Part shown: positions 1 through 5,275 of the stretch, piece by piece
Numbering within the stretch: position 1 is the stretch's first letter
Layout: each line of letters starts with the position of its first letter
Assembly (NCBI GenBank): GCA_913054445.1
Contig: CAJXIK010000151.1
Coordinates: 1 to 5,275 of the forward strand
Length of the DNA stretch: 5,275 nt
Origin: an uncultured Bermanella sp.
Lineage (GTDB): Bacteria; Pseudomonadota; Gammaproteobacteria; Pseudomonadales; Oceanobacteraceae
Direction: 5' to 3'
The notes under the pieces: generated by a model
Told to the model about the DNA's origin: nothing
Seen by the model: the letters and a program-made list of their open reading frames with translations, nothing else
Database searches by the model: none
Made by a program: the position numbers and the translations under genes

Positions 1-70
1 GCTACGGGGTCAGGTCTTGCGTTTTGCCTAAGCGCACGACCCCTAAGCCTACGGCAATCGGCTACGGGGT
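1..70. repeat. REP-like imperfect hairpins
   Basis: GGGGTC at 6-11 pairs with GACCCC at 38-43, and TGCG at 18-21 pairs with CGCA at 33-36, leaving an 11-base loop. This gives a bulged stem-loop. A second, mutually exclusive palindrome joins CCCCTAAGCC (40-49) to GGCTACGGGG (60-69) with 8 of 10 pairs. The decamer GCTACGGGGT occurs at both 1-10 and 61-70, exactly 60 bases apart. From memory, the string GGGGTCAGGTCTTGC resembles repeats flanking REP-associated (Y1-type) transposases in gammaproteobacteria. No transposase is in the window, and the element may continue to the left of it. The pairing is visible in the sequence; the mobile origin is inference. Confidence 0.45.
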
Positions 71-206
71 GGCCTCCTACGAATGTTGTCAGTGACAGGC
101 TCTCGATAGAGGGCTTCCTTTCCCTACCGCATATTTGGTTCGCGTCAACTAACTTGGCCGCTTTAAAACTCGTTTCATTGCATCGCTTAAAAAAGGGGCG
201 GTTACC

Positions 207-235
207 TTGCAGCTTGCAGCCATCAACAGGATAAT
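207..235 (+). promoter_or_regulatory. Candidate sigma-70 promoter for the sialidase-like operon
   Basis: A -35-like TTGCAG (207-212, three of six consensus bases) and a -10-like GATAAT (230-235, five of six) are separated by exactly 17 bases. Transcription would start near 242, just ahead of the Shine-Dalgarno site at 249-254. The -35 box lies within a tandem heptamer, CTTGCAG at 206-212 and again at 213-219, which could be chance or a small operator. The -10 box and spacing are good and the -35 box is weak. Confidence 0.4.
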
Positions 236-248
236 GCCAGCCATTAAT

Positions 249-254
249 AAGGGG
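249..254 (+). promoter_or_regulatory. Ribosome binding site fixing a GTG start
   Basis: AAGGGG ends five bases before the GTG at 260. It supports this start over the in-frame ATG codons at residues 13 and 14, which would remove the positively charged N-terminus (K6, K7) of the export signal. Confidence 0.7.
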
Positions 255-259
255 TCATC

Positions 260-1414
260 GTGACGATAAACATTAAAAAACATATTCTACCGATTATGAT
301 GCTAGTGGGGGCGCTCTTGTCTCTCGGCCACGAGCGCTTCGCGCCACCCAAATTTGTGGTGCAGTTGGCATCGGCGGCTGGCGAGCAGGCCGTGAGTTAC
401 AAACGGCATGATGTCTCCACGGCATTAACCAACACAGTACACAGCGCCACGGCGGTGTCCTTGCCTAATGGCAATCTACTGGCCATGTGGTATGGCGGCA
501 CACGGGAAGGTCATACCGATGTAAAAATTTATTCCGCACTGTTCGATCAGAAGAAGCAGCAGTGGCAGGCACCCAAGGCCATTCTGGATCGCATGCAGGT
601 TTCCAATGACCTAGATCGTTATGTGAAAAAAGTCGGTAATCCGGTATTAATTCGCCACCCCGAGGGGCCATTGGTGTTGGTGTATGTTTCGGTTTCCTTG
701 GCCGGTTGGGCCACCAGCCAAATCAACATGATGCTCTCCTATGACGACGGTCAAAGTTGGCACCCGTCGCAGCATTTAATTACCAGCCCCTTCATAAATA
801 TCAGCACTCTGGTTAAAAATGATGCACTCATATATCAGGACGGCACCATCGGCATCACGGCCTATCACGAGTTAGTGGGTGAGTTCTCCGAGATCGTGCG
901 CGTCACCCTAGCTGGCAAGGTCGTCAATAAATACCGTATGAGTTCGGGGGATAAAACCATTCAGCCCACGGTGGCGGTGTACAGTGCCCGCGAGGCGGTG
1001 ACCTTCATGCGCGATACGGGTAAGGATGTGCAGAAGGTACGGCGCAGTGTCACCGCCGATGGCGGCTTATCTTGGTCACCTTATGAGACCACGCAACTGG
1101 ATAATTTAAGCTCGGCTATCTTTACCTTTAGCGGGCGCGAGGGGCGCAGCTGGATGGTATATAACGATGCACCGAAGGGGCAAGAACATGGCCGCAACAC
1201 CCTAGCCTTGGCCGTGTCCCATGATAAGGGCCTTAATTGGAAAACGCTTCATCACTTCGAGCGCATCGAGAAGCCAGCAGCCACAGAGTCAAAGTTTGCC
1301 TACCCTTGGGTCACTCGGGGGCAGGGTGGCCAGTACCACCTTTTCTATACCTGGAACCGAAAAATCATCAAGCATGTGGCCTTCAATCAAGCCTGGCTGG
1401 AGAGTAAACTATGA
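260..1414 (+). CDS. Sialidase-like BNR/Asp-box protein (predicted neuraminidase family)
   Basis: The 384-residue product looks like the BNR_2 / 'predicted neuraminidase' family (COG4692 as I recall it), a six-bladed beta-propeller fold. Three Asp-boxes are visible: SYDDGQSW (160-167), TADGGLSW (265-272) and SHDKGLNW (320-327). Other family-like landmarks are HSA (61-63), WYGGTREG (77-84), GNPVL (126-130), SPF (176-178), YHE (202-204), QP (235-236), YND (301-303), YPW (348-350) and YTWNR (363-367) followed by IKH. Arginines 82, 251, 312 and 367 are candidates for the substrate-binding arginines of sialidases, but I cannot align them. Residues 1-8 carry lysines and 9-22 are hydrophobic, so the protein is exported or anchored in the inner membrane with its propeller in the periplasm. 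A clear cleavage site is not obvious. It is the first gene of a three-gene operon, and its stop overlaps the next start by four bases (ATGA). Family assignment is firm; sialic acid as the true substrate is unproven, since many members of this family have no known substrate. Confidence 0.85.
   Translation: MTINIKKHILPIMMLVGALLSLGHERFAPPKFVVQLASAAGEQAVSYKRHDVSTALTNTVHSATAVSLPNGNLLAMWYGGTREGHTDVKIYSALFDQKKQQWQAPKAILDRMQVSNDLDRYVKKVGNPVLIRHPEGPLVLVYVSVSLAGWATSQINMMLSYDDGQSWHPSQHLITSPFINISTLVKNDALIYQDGTIGITAYHELVGEFSEIVRVTLAGKVVNKYRMSSGDKTIQPTVAVYSAREAVTFMRDTGKDVQKVRRSVTADGGLSWSPYETTQLDNLSSAIFTFSGREGRSWMVYNDAPKGQEHGRNTLALAVSHDKGLNWKTLHHFERIEKPAATESKFAYPWVTRGQGGQYHLFYTWNRKIIKHVAFNQAWLESKL
1399..1414 (+). 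promoter_or_regulatory. Ribosome binding site and ATGA stop/start overlap
   Basis: GGAG at 1399-1402, inside the end of the sialidase-like gene, sits eight bases before the ATG at 1411. The TGA stop of the upstream gene (1412-1414) shares bases with that ATG. This is the usual arrangement for translational coupling by re-initiation. Confidence 0.75.
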
Positions 1415-2034
1415 ATACTTTTTTCAGTTTAATGAGCCATGGTTTACTGCTCATGACGCTACTGTTAATGCTGCTACAGGTGAGGCGCTGGCAGCGCTAC
1501 TGGCCCATGGCCTATTTGTTAGCGGCCGCGATTATCGTCTTGCCAGTTTCCGATTGGCTGCTAATTGAATTCTCCCGTGGCTTATTAACAGATCTCAGTT
1601 TGGCTTCCATCGTCATGCTGGCCATGTACCTGTTTTCAATATTAAAGCCGCAGAGGCCCAGAAATCAATTGAGCTTTAATCTGGCCATCTTGTTGCTTGC
1701 TGTGCTGCTATATCCCGCCAGCATGGGGTTAGGCATGTTTGACCCCTACGCCACAGGGTTTGCCAGTCATGTTTATTATGATTACTTGGTGGTCGGCATC
1801 GCCATAACGGGAATAGCCGCCGCCTACCTAGGGCATTGGCAGCTGGCCCTGTGGTTAACCCTCGCTTGTTTAGCCCACGGACTGCACCTCTTCGAGAGTT
1901 CAAATCTATGGAATTACCTGCTAGATCCCTTCGCAGTGATTGCCGGGTTGGTCAGTGTTATCAGTGCTGCCAGCCATAAAATATTTTTAAAATTCAGTAA
2001 AGGGGACGATTCTCGTGTTCAAGCAAATGCATAA
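1411..2034 (+). CDS. Seven-helix integral membrane protein of unknown function
   Basis: I do not recognise this 207-residue protein. Hydrophobic segments lie at about residues 5-23, 32-51, 60-78, 88-106, 123-140, 143-160 and 168-188. Positive charges cluster after helix 1 (R25, R26, R29), after helix 3 (K79, R82, R84) and after helix 7 (K190, K194, K197). By the positive-inside rule this fits seven helices with the N-terminus outside and the C-terminus in the cytoplasm. The putative periplasmic loops contain SDW (47-49), FDPYATGF (110-117) and FESSNLWNYLLDPF (161-174), the stretches most likely to be conserved. There is no transporter signature or nucleotide-binding motif. It is coupled to the sialidase-like gene by a four-base overlap and overlaps the following membrane-protein gene by 20 bases, so it very likely works with both. 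It could be a small permease, an accessory subunit or a membrane enzyme. The gene call is solid; the function is open. Confidence 0.8.
   Translation: MNTFFSLMSHGLLLMTLLLMLLQVRRWQRYWPMAYLLAAAIIVLPVSDWLLIEFSRGLLTDLSLASIVMLAMYLFSILKPQRPRNQLSFNLAILLLAVLLYPASMGLGMFDPYATGFASHVYYDYLVVGIAITGIAAAYLGHWQLALWLTLACLAHGLHLFESSNLWNYLLDPFAVIAGLVSVISAASHKIFLKFSKGDDSRVQANA
1999..2017 (+). promoter_or_regulatory. Ribosome binding site fixing a GTG start
   Basis: AAAGGGGA at 1999-2006 lies eight bases before GTG at 2015. The alternative ATG at 2027 would be 20 bases away, too far. The GTG choice makes this gene overlap the previous one (stop at 2032-2034) by 20 bases. Confidence 0.65.
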
Positions 2035-2692
2035 AATTGAAAAAATAGCCTACCCAATCATCGCCCTCTATGTGTTGTTGGGGGCTGCGGTTGCGTTGCT
2101 GGACCCTGTAACCTTTACTAAGGTGCTGGCCAGAGAAGACGGTGTGTTTGAATGGTTAACGGTGCTGGCCTTGTCCATGTCATTCGTCATGTGTGTGCAC
2201 CGAGTGGTGGTCTTACGCACGGCAAAAAATGGGATGTTCATCGCTATCTGGTGTTTCTTGGCGGTGGTGTGTTTCTTCGGGGCCGGTGAAGAGATTTCCT
2301 GGGGGCAACGAATATTTAATATCGAAAGCTCAGAATGGTTCAAGCAAAATAATGCACAAAGCGAGACCAACCTGCACAACCTCGTGGTGGAAGGAAAAAA
2401 AATAAATAAGATCATCTTCAGCATGGTCTTAGGGTTAGGGTTAATCACCTACTTATTTGTGTTCACCACGCTATACCGTCGCAGTGAAAAGTTTAAACAG
2501 CTATGTGATTACCTCGGCGTGCCTATCGCCCACTGGCATCAGGTGATCGCTTGGGTGGCGGTGGCCGTCGTGGTCGAAGGGTTAATTAAACATGTCAGCC
2601 GCTCCAGTGAATTATTTGAGAGTGCGGTGGCGTTTGTATTCTTCATCAATATTTATCTGCCCTTCAATAGACAGTTATTTGCACGTAAGTAA
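2015..2692 (+). CDS. Six-helix membrane protein with GEEISWGQ and QxETNLHN motifs, unknown function
   Basis: This 225-residue protein resembles a widespread but, to my knowledge, uncharacterised membrane family, recognised from memory by three blocks: REDGVFEWLTVL (40-51), GAGEEISWGQRIF (89-101) and NAQSETNLHNL (113-123). Helices are predicted at about 13-30, 45-62, 74-91, 133-151, 173-190 and 201-217. Positive charges at K3/K7/K10, R63/R68/K71, R155/R156/K159/K161 and R220/R224/K225 place both termini in the cytoplasm. All the conserved-looking polar residues (E41, D42, E92, E93, Q98, Q115, E117, N119, H121, N122 and possibly E199, E202) then fall in or beside periplasmic loops. That resembles a metal site or active site, but this is inference. 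It is the last gene of the operon, followed by a terminator 23 bases after the stop. The EE is not followed by the EExxxR spacing of CPBP-type proteases, so I do not assign that family. Confidence 0.8.
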   Translation: MFKQMHKIEKIAYPIIALYVLLGAAVALLDPVTFTKVLAREDGVFEWLTVLALSMSFVMCVHRVVVLRTAKNGMFIAIWCFLAVVCFFGAGEEISWGQRIFNIESSEWFKQNNAQSETNLHNLVVEGKKINKIIFSMVLGLGLITYLFVFTTLYRRSEKFKQLCDYLGVPIAHWHQVIAWVAVAVVVEGLIKHVSRSSELFESAVAFVFFINIYLPFNRQLFARK

Positions 2693-2715
2693 TCCTAGCG
2701 TCAGTTGGTAATGCC

Positions 2716-2745
2716 AAAGAAGCCACTCCCCGAGTGGCTTCTTTT
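2716..2745 (+). terminator. Rho-independent terminator of the three-gene operon
   Basis: A perfect 13-base-pair stem (2716-2728 with 2732-2744) closes a CCC loop and runs into TTTT at 2742-2745. The left arm begins with AAAG, so the structure could also act on transcripts from the opposite strand. It separates the membrane-protein operon from zwf. Confidence 0.9.
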
Positions 2746-2791
2746 ATGGGCGGCTTTAAATAGCGCAGCATGTTATCCCTAGGGTCTACAC

Positions 2792-2817
2792 TTGATGAAT
2801 GACCATCACCTTATAAC
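2792..2817 (+). promoter_or_regulatory. Weak candidate promoter for zwf
   Basis: TTGATG (2792-2797) matches four of six -35 bases and TATAAC (2812-2817) matches five of six -10 bases. The spacer is only 14 bases, shorter than the usual 16-18. A start near 2824 would leave a leader of about 20 bases carrying the Shine-Dalgarno site. Because a strong terminator lies upstream and zwf needs its own promoter, this is the best candidate, possibly activator-dependent. No other good pair was found in 2747-2843. Confidence 0.3.
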
Positions 2818-2829
2818 TGGTTAAGGAAA

Positions 2830-2835
2830 AGGGAG
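2830..2835 (+). promoter_or_regulatory. Ribosome binding site of zwf
   Basis: AGGGAG ends eight bases before the ATG at 2844. This is a strong site and supports that start. Confidence 0.75.
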
Positions 2836-2843
2836 ATAACCGC

Positions 2844-4337
2844 ATGCCGGTGTCAGGCGCAACAGAAGCATTCGATCTCATACTCATGGGCGCTAATAGC
2901 GACCTCGCATTGCGTAAACTGTTACCCGCCTTGTACCATCTTTTTTGTGACGGTCGCCTGCATCCCCAAGGGCGTATCTGGACCGCCAGCCGCAGGGCCT
3001 CCACTAAAAGTGATTATTTGGCCCTGTGCAAAACAGCCATCCTAGAGCACGACGCACTCACATCCCTAAATGAAGCCAGCTGGAGTAAATTTAGCGCCTA
3101 TATCGGCTACTTGAACATAGATTTTGAGAAATCACAGGGTTATGAGAAACTCCATAAAAAACTAGCAGACCCCACTCGCCCGCGAATTTTTTATTGTGCG
3201 CTGCACAGTAAGTTATACCCCACCATCGCCCAGCAGCTGGCCAGCCACGACCTTATTAGCGAGCACAGCCGCATCGTGCTAGAAAAGCCCATCGGCAGCG
3301 ATTACCAGAGCGGTGCCATGATTAATCGCTGCATGGCCGCCTACTTCAGCGAATCACAAATTTTCCGTATCGATCATTATCTCGGCAAGGAAACCGTACA
3401 AAACTTGCTGGCCCTGCGCTTTGCCAATTCATTGTTTGAGCATCAGTGGAATCAGAGATACATAGATCATATTCAAATCACCATAGCGGAAACCATAGGG
3501 GTCGAGAAGAGAGCGGGCTTCTACGAAAGCACCGGTGCCTTACGAGATATGTTGCAAAATCACCTGCTGCAACTGTTGTGCATGACGGCCATGGAGCCAC
3601 CGGCCAGCCTGAATGCACAAGCCATCCGTGATGAAAAAGTCAAAGTGTTAAATTGCCTCAAGCCCATCACCGGCTCAAACATAGATGAACAGGTGGTGCG
3701 CGGTCAGTACGAAGCCGGTTTCATGGCAACAGCCGACGGCAATGTGGCGGTTCATCGCTATCGTGACGAGCCTGGCGTGGATGAACACTCGGTCACCGAC
3801 ACCTTCGTGGCGCTAAAAGTAGAGATTGATAATTGGCGCTGGGCCGGGGTGCCGTTTTATTTACGAACCGGCAAGCGTTTGGCTCAGCGCAGCTGTGAAA
3901 TCGTGGTGCAGTTTAAGCAAGTGCCCCACAGCATCTTTGCCATGCAACATAAACAAACCATGGCCAATAAGCTTGTATTTCGTCTGCAACCAGACGAAGG
4001 CGTGCGTCTGCAACTGTGTGAAAAGCGCATCGGCCACCATCAGCAGGTGCGGCCCATGACCCTAAGCTTGAAGAGTTCGGGTGCTGGCGTCACCCGTATT
4101 CCCGATGCCTACGAGCGCCTATTGGCCGATGTCATCAACAATAATGCTACCTTGTTCTTGCGCGAAGACGAGCTCATGGCCGCCTGGAAATGGGCCGACC
4201 CCATACTGCAACATTGGCAGAATAATGATGTAAAACCAGAAACCTATGCCGCTGGCAGCTGGGGCCCAGCGGCTGCCACTTTGTTGCTGGCCAAAGACGG
4301 TCGCCTGTGGGAGGAAAATAATGATGGGCTGAGCTAG
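2844..4337 (+). CDS. zwf: Glucose-6-phosphate 1-dehydrogenase
   Basis: This enzyme oxidises glucose 6-phosphate to 6-phosphogluconolactone, normally with NADP+, in the cytoplasm. It feeds the oxidative pentose phosphate and Entner-Doudoroff routes. At 497 residues it is close to the 491 of E. coli Zwf. Visible motifs are EKPIG (147-151, catalytic-domain lysine K148), the active-site block RIDHYLGKE (175-183, with D177 and H178), the catalytic-base region QNHLLQ (238-243, H240), RDEKVKVL (262-269), VPFYLRTGKR (336-345), LQPDEG (381-386), DAYERLL (421-427) and AGSWGP (470-475). R50, in the ASRR segment, fits the residue that binds the NADP 2'-phosphate. Two oddities lie in the coenzyme domain. 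The fingerprint reads GANSDL (16-21), with serine where the family has glycine, and the usual (A/P)P-x-x-F stretch is replaced by HSKLY (121-125). Usual partners pgl, edd or gnd are absent on both sides here. It is probably a functional but divergent, possibly secondary, copy. Confidence 0.93.
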   Translation: MPVSGATEAFDLILMGANSDLALRKLLPALYHLFCDGRLHPQGRIWTASRRASTKSDYLALCKTAILEHDALTSLNEASWSKFSAYIGYLNIDFEKSQGYEKLHKKLADPTRPRIFYCALHSKLYPTIAQQLASHDLISEHSRIVLEKPIGSDYQSGAMINRCMAAYFSESQIFRIDHYLGKETVQNLLALRFANSLFEHQWNQRYIDHIQITIAETIGVEKRAGFYESTGALRDMLQNHLLQLLCMTAMEPPASLNAQAIRDEKVKVLNCLKPITGSNIDEQVVRGQYEAGFMATADGNVAVHRYRDEPGVDEHSVTDTFVALKVEIDNWRWAGVPFYLRTGKRLAQRSCEIVVQFKQVPHSIFAMQHKQTMANKLVFRLQPDEGVRLQLCEKRIGHHQQVRPMTLSLKSSGAGVTRIPDAYERLLADVINNNATLFLREDELMAAWKWADPILQHWQNNDVKPETYAAGSWGPAAATLLLAKDGRLWEENNDGLS

Positions 4338-4368
4338 CCCGCTTACCTGTACGAATTTAATGAGGCTA

Positions 4369-4387
4369 CACTCAATGGGGTTGAGTG
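4369..4387. repeat. Small inverted repeat after zwf
   Basis: CACTCAA (4369-4375) and TTGAGTG (4381-4387) form a perfect seven-base stem around TGGGG. No T-run follows, so it is not a standard intrinsic terminator. It could be an operator or a weak transcript-end structure. Its right arm is also part of the first direct-repeat unit. Confidence 0.45.
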
Positions 4388-4427
4388 AAATTAGGATTGA
4401 GTTAAATTTGGGGTTGAGTGAACTTTT
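4377..4427 (+). repeat. Three imperfect 16-17 bp direct repeats in a C-poor leader
   Basis: GGGGTTGAGTGAA occurs at 4377-4389 and 4410-4422, with a diverged copy AGGATTGAGTTAA at 4393-4405 between them. Starts are 16 and 17 bases apart, and an A/T-rich tail follows each unit. A fourth, strongly decayed unit may begin at 4428 and include the ribosome binding region of the next gene. From 4376 to 4438 the + strand has a single C (4423). The set may be regulator sites or a short slippage-derived tandem repeat. Confidence 0.7.
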
Positions 4428-4442
4428 GGGGGGTAGGGCTTG
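4428..4442 (+). promoter_or_regulatory. G-rich ribosome binding region before a TTG start
   Basis: GGGGGG (4428-4433) lies six bases before TTG at 4440, and a second run, TAGGG (4434-4438), is almost touching the start. The TTG is preferred because it gives a proper signal peptide. The first in-frame ATG (residue 15) would delete it. Confidence 0.5.
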
Positions 4443-5273
4443 GCACGCACGATATGGCTATTGATATTCGCCTGTTGGCTCATGCAGCCAGCCCATGGCA
4501 GCGAGGTGCTGAAGGTGGGGTTGAGCCATCGTCAGGGCAGTGAGCAGGCCTTTAGCGGCATCGCCGACCTAAGCGTCACGCAAATCGAGACCGAGTTGAA
4601 TTTTCCGCTGGCCATGCGCCCCAGCCCTGCCGGTTTATGGGTGCAGGGGCTGCAATTTCGCGAGCACCGGTTTGCCTTAAGCGGCGCAGAGAATAGCGTG
4701 CGGCGCTTCTATCGACTCTCGCTGCCGCTAGAATTACACCCTCGTATGCAGGGTCGCTGGCAGTATCTATGGCGGCTAGAGCCCGCCTATCATAGCGATG
4801 AATCCCTCTTTCAACAGACGCGTTTCCTCTTCGAATACGCTGCCAGCGCGCATTACCGTATGAACCGCAAGGCCCGCTGGGTCATGGGCATAAGGCAAGA
4901 CAGTCGCTTTGGTCAGGAACAACTCTACCCGGTCTTTGGCCTAGAAACGCGCCCCAACAAACGCTGGCATCACCGCTGGGTGTTTCCCGATTTTTACAGC
5001 GAGGTAAAAATTAAGCGCAACACCTATGGTCGGGTATTCTTACACCCCAGTGGCGGCAAATGGCGCTACTTACAGGCAGATGGCAGTGTGGCCTCGTTTG
5101 GTATCACAGATTGGAACGTGGGGGTGTCGTGGCGTCAGAAAACCCGTTCGCCCTTCTTCATGCGCCTAGAGTTGGGCAGTCGTATCATGGGCAAGGGCAG
5201 TGTGGCGGGGGAGGATGGCGATTTAAGCAGCGCCTTCTATTTCCTGCTGAGTATGGAGACCCAGCTGAATTAG
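4440..5273 (+). CDS. Outer-membrane beta-barrel protein, tentatively DUF6268-like
   Basis: The 277-residue product starts with a Sec signal peptide: R3, a hydrophobic core at 5-15, then AHG before S21 as the likely cleavage site. C12 lies inside the hydrophobic core and does not make a convincing lipobox. The mature part alternates polar and hydrophobic residues with abundant aromatics and arginines, as in amphipathic beta-strands, for example at about 64-80, 88-101, 104-117, 127-140, 145-153, 161-170, 176-193, 195-203, 206-212, 217-234, 237-250 and 263-275. This suggests a barrel of about ten to twelve strands. The block LYPVFGLE (162-169) followed by VFPDF (181-185) recalls, from memory, DUF6268-type outer-membrane proteins. 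The C-terminus is MQ-like polar (METQLN) and lacks the terminal aromatic residue common in barrel proteins. The gene follows zwf by 102 bases and probably has its own control. Localisation is well supported; family is tentative and function unknown. Confidence 0.75.
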   Translation: MARTIWLLIFACWLMQPAHGSEVLKVGLSHRQGSEQAFSGIADLSVTQIETELNFPLAMRPSPAGLWVQGLQFREHRFALSGAENSVRRFYRLSLPLELHPRMQGRWQYLWRLEPAYHSDESLFQQTRFLFEYAASAHYRMNRKARWVMGIRQDSRFGQEQLYPVFGLETRPNKRWHHRWVFPDFYSEVKIKRNTYGRVFLHPSGGKWRYLQADGSVASFGITDWNVGVSWRQKTRSPFFMRLELGSRIMGKGSVAGEDGDLSSAFYFLLSMETQLN

Positions 5274-5275
5274 CC

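Noticed and set aside
1221..1568. A 115-codon + strand open frame spanning the junction of the first two genes
   Set aside because: It overlaps two real genes in another frame, and its Ser/Gln-rich low-complexity start has no family resemblance.
2271..2322. CPBP-type intramembrane protease motif in GEEISWGQR
   Set aside because: That family needs EExxxR. Here the arginine is one or two positions too far, and the later His-containing motifs are not evident.
2068..2448. A 126-codon open frame on the - strand opposite the six-helix membrane gene
   Set aside because: It lies entirely inside a well-supported gene, has no recognisable domain or ribosome binding site, and its composition looks like an antisense shadow.
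2747..2843. HexR-type operator expected upstream of zwf
   Set aside because: No match to the TGTAAT-n-ATTACA type palindrome was seen. The only neat palindrome is CCCTAGGG (2777-2784), which is short and unrelated.
2786..3004. A 72-codon - strand open frame across the zwf start
   Set aside because: It covers the zwf promoter region and 5' end, shows no motif, and conflicts with a certain gene.
4326..4340. Hairpin GGGCT/AGCCC at the zwf stop as a terminator
   Set aside because: The stem is only five pairs and no T-run follows, so it may well be chance.
4377..4438. G-quadruplex in the repeat leader
   Set aside because: Four G-runs exist, but the loops between them reach about 14 to 29 bases, longer than in typical stable quadruplexes.

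Overview
The window looks like ordinary chromosomal DNA from a Gram-negative gammaproteobacterium, probably aquatic or marine. The reasons are a glucose-6-phosphate dehydrogenase of the E. coli type, an outer-membrane beta-barrel protein with a Sec signal peptide, Shine-Dalgarno sites of the AAGGGG/GGAG kind, roughly balanced G+C by eye, and a REP-like motif at the left edge that I associate from memory with marine gammaproteobacteria. The genus cannot be fixed from the sequence alone. All five genes are on the + strand and all five are complete.

Region 1 (1-259) is non-coding. Its left end holds an imperfect REP-like hairpin and a second overlapping palindrome. Its right end holds a plausible sigma-70 promoter and a Shine-Dalgarno site. 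Region 2 (260-2692) is a tightly packed three-gene operon: an exported or membrane-anchored sialidase-like BNR/Asp-box protein, a seven-helix membrane protein that starts inside the first gene's stop codon, and a six-helix membrane protein that overlaps the second gene by 20 bases. A strong intrinsic terminator at 2716-2745 closes it. The overlaps imply translational coupling and a shared job. The predicted topologies place the conserved-looking polar motifs of both membrane proteins on the periplasmic side, where the sialidase-like domain should also sit. The substrate is unknown.

Region 3 (2747-4337) is a stand-alone zwf gene. Its catalytic motifs are intact, but its dinucleotide-binding fingerprint is unusual (GANSDL where the family has GxxGDL), and neither pgl, edd nor gnd lies next to it here. 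Region 4 (4338-4439) is a short leader with three imperfect 16-17 bp direct repeats and almost no C on the + strand. It leads into region 5 (4440-5273), a TTG-started outer-membrane beta-barrel protein, tentatively DUF6268-like.

I found no RNA genes, CRISPR array, complete mobile element or pseudogene. The points most worth a second look are the three-gene periplasm-facing module with its uncharacterised GEEISWGQ membrane protein, the altered coenzyme motif of zwf, and the C-depleted repeat leader before the last gene.
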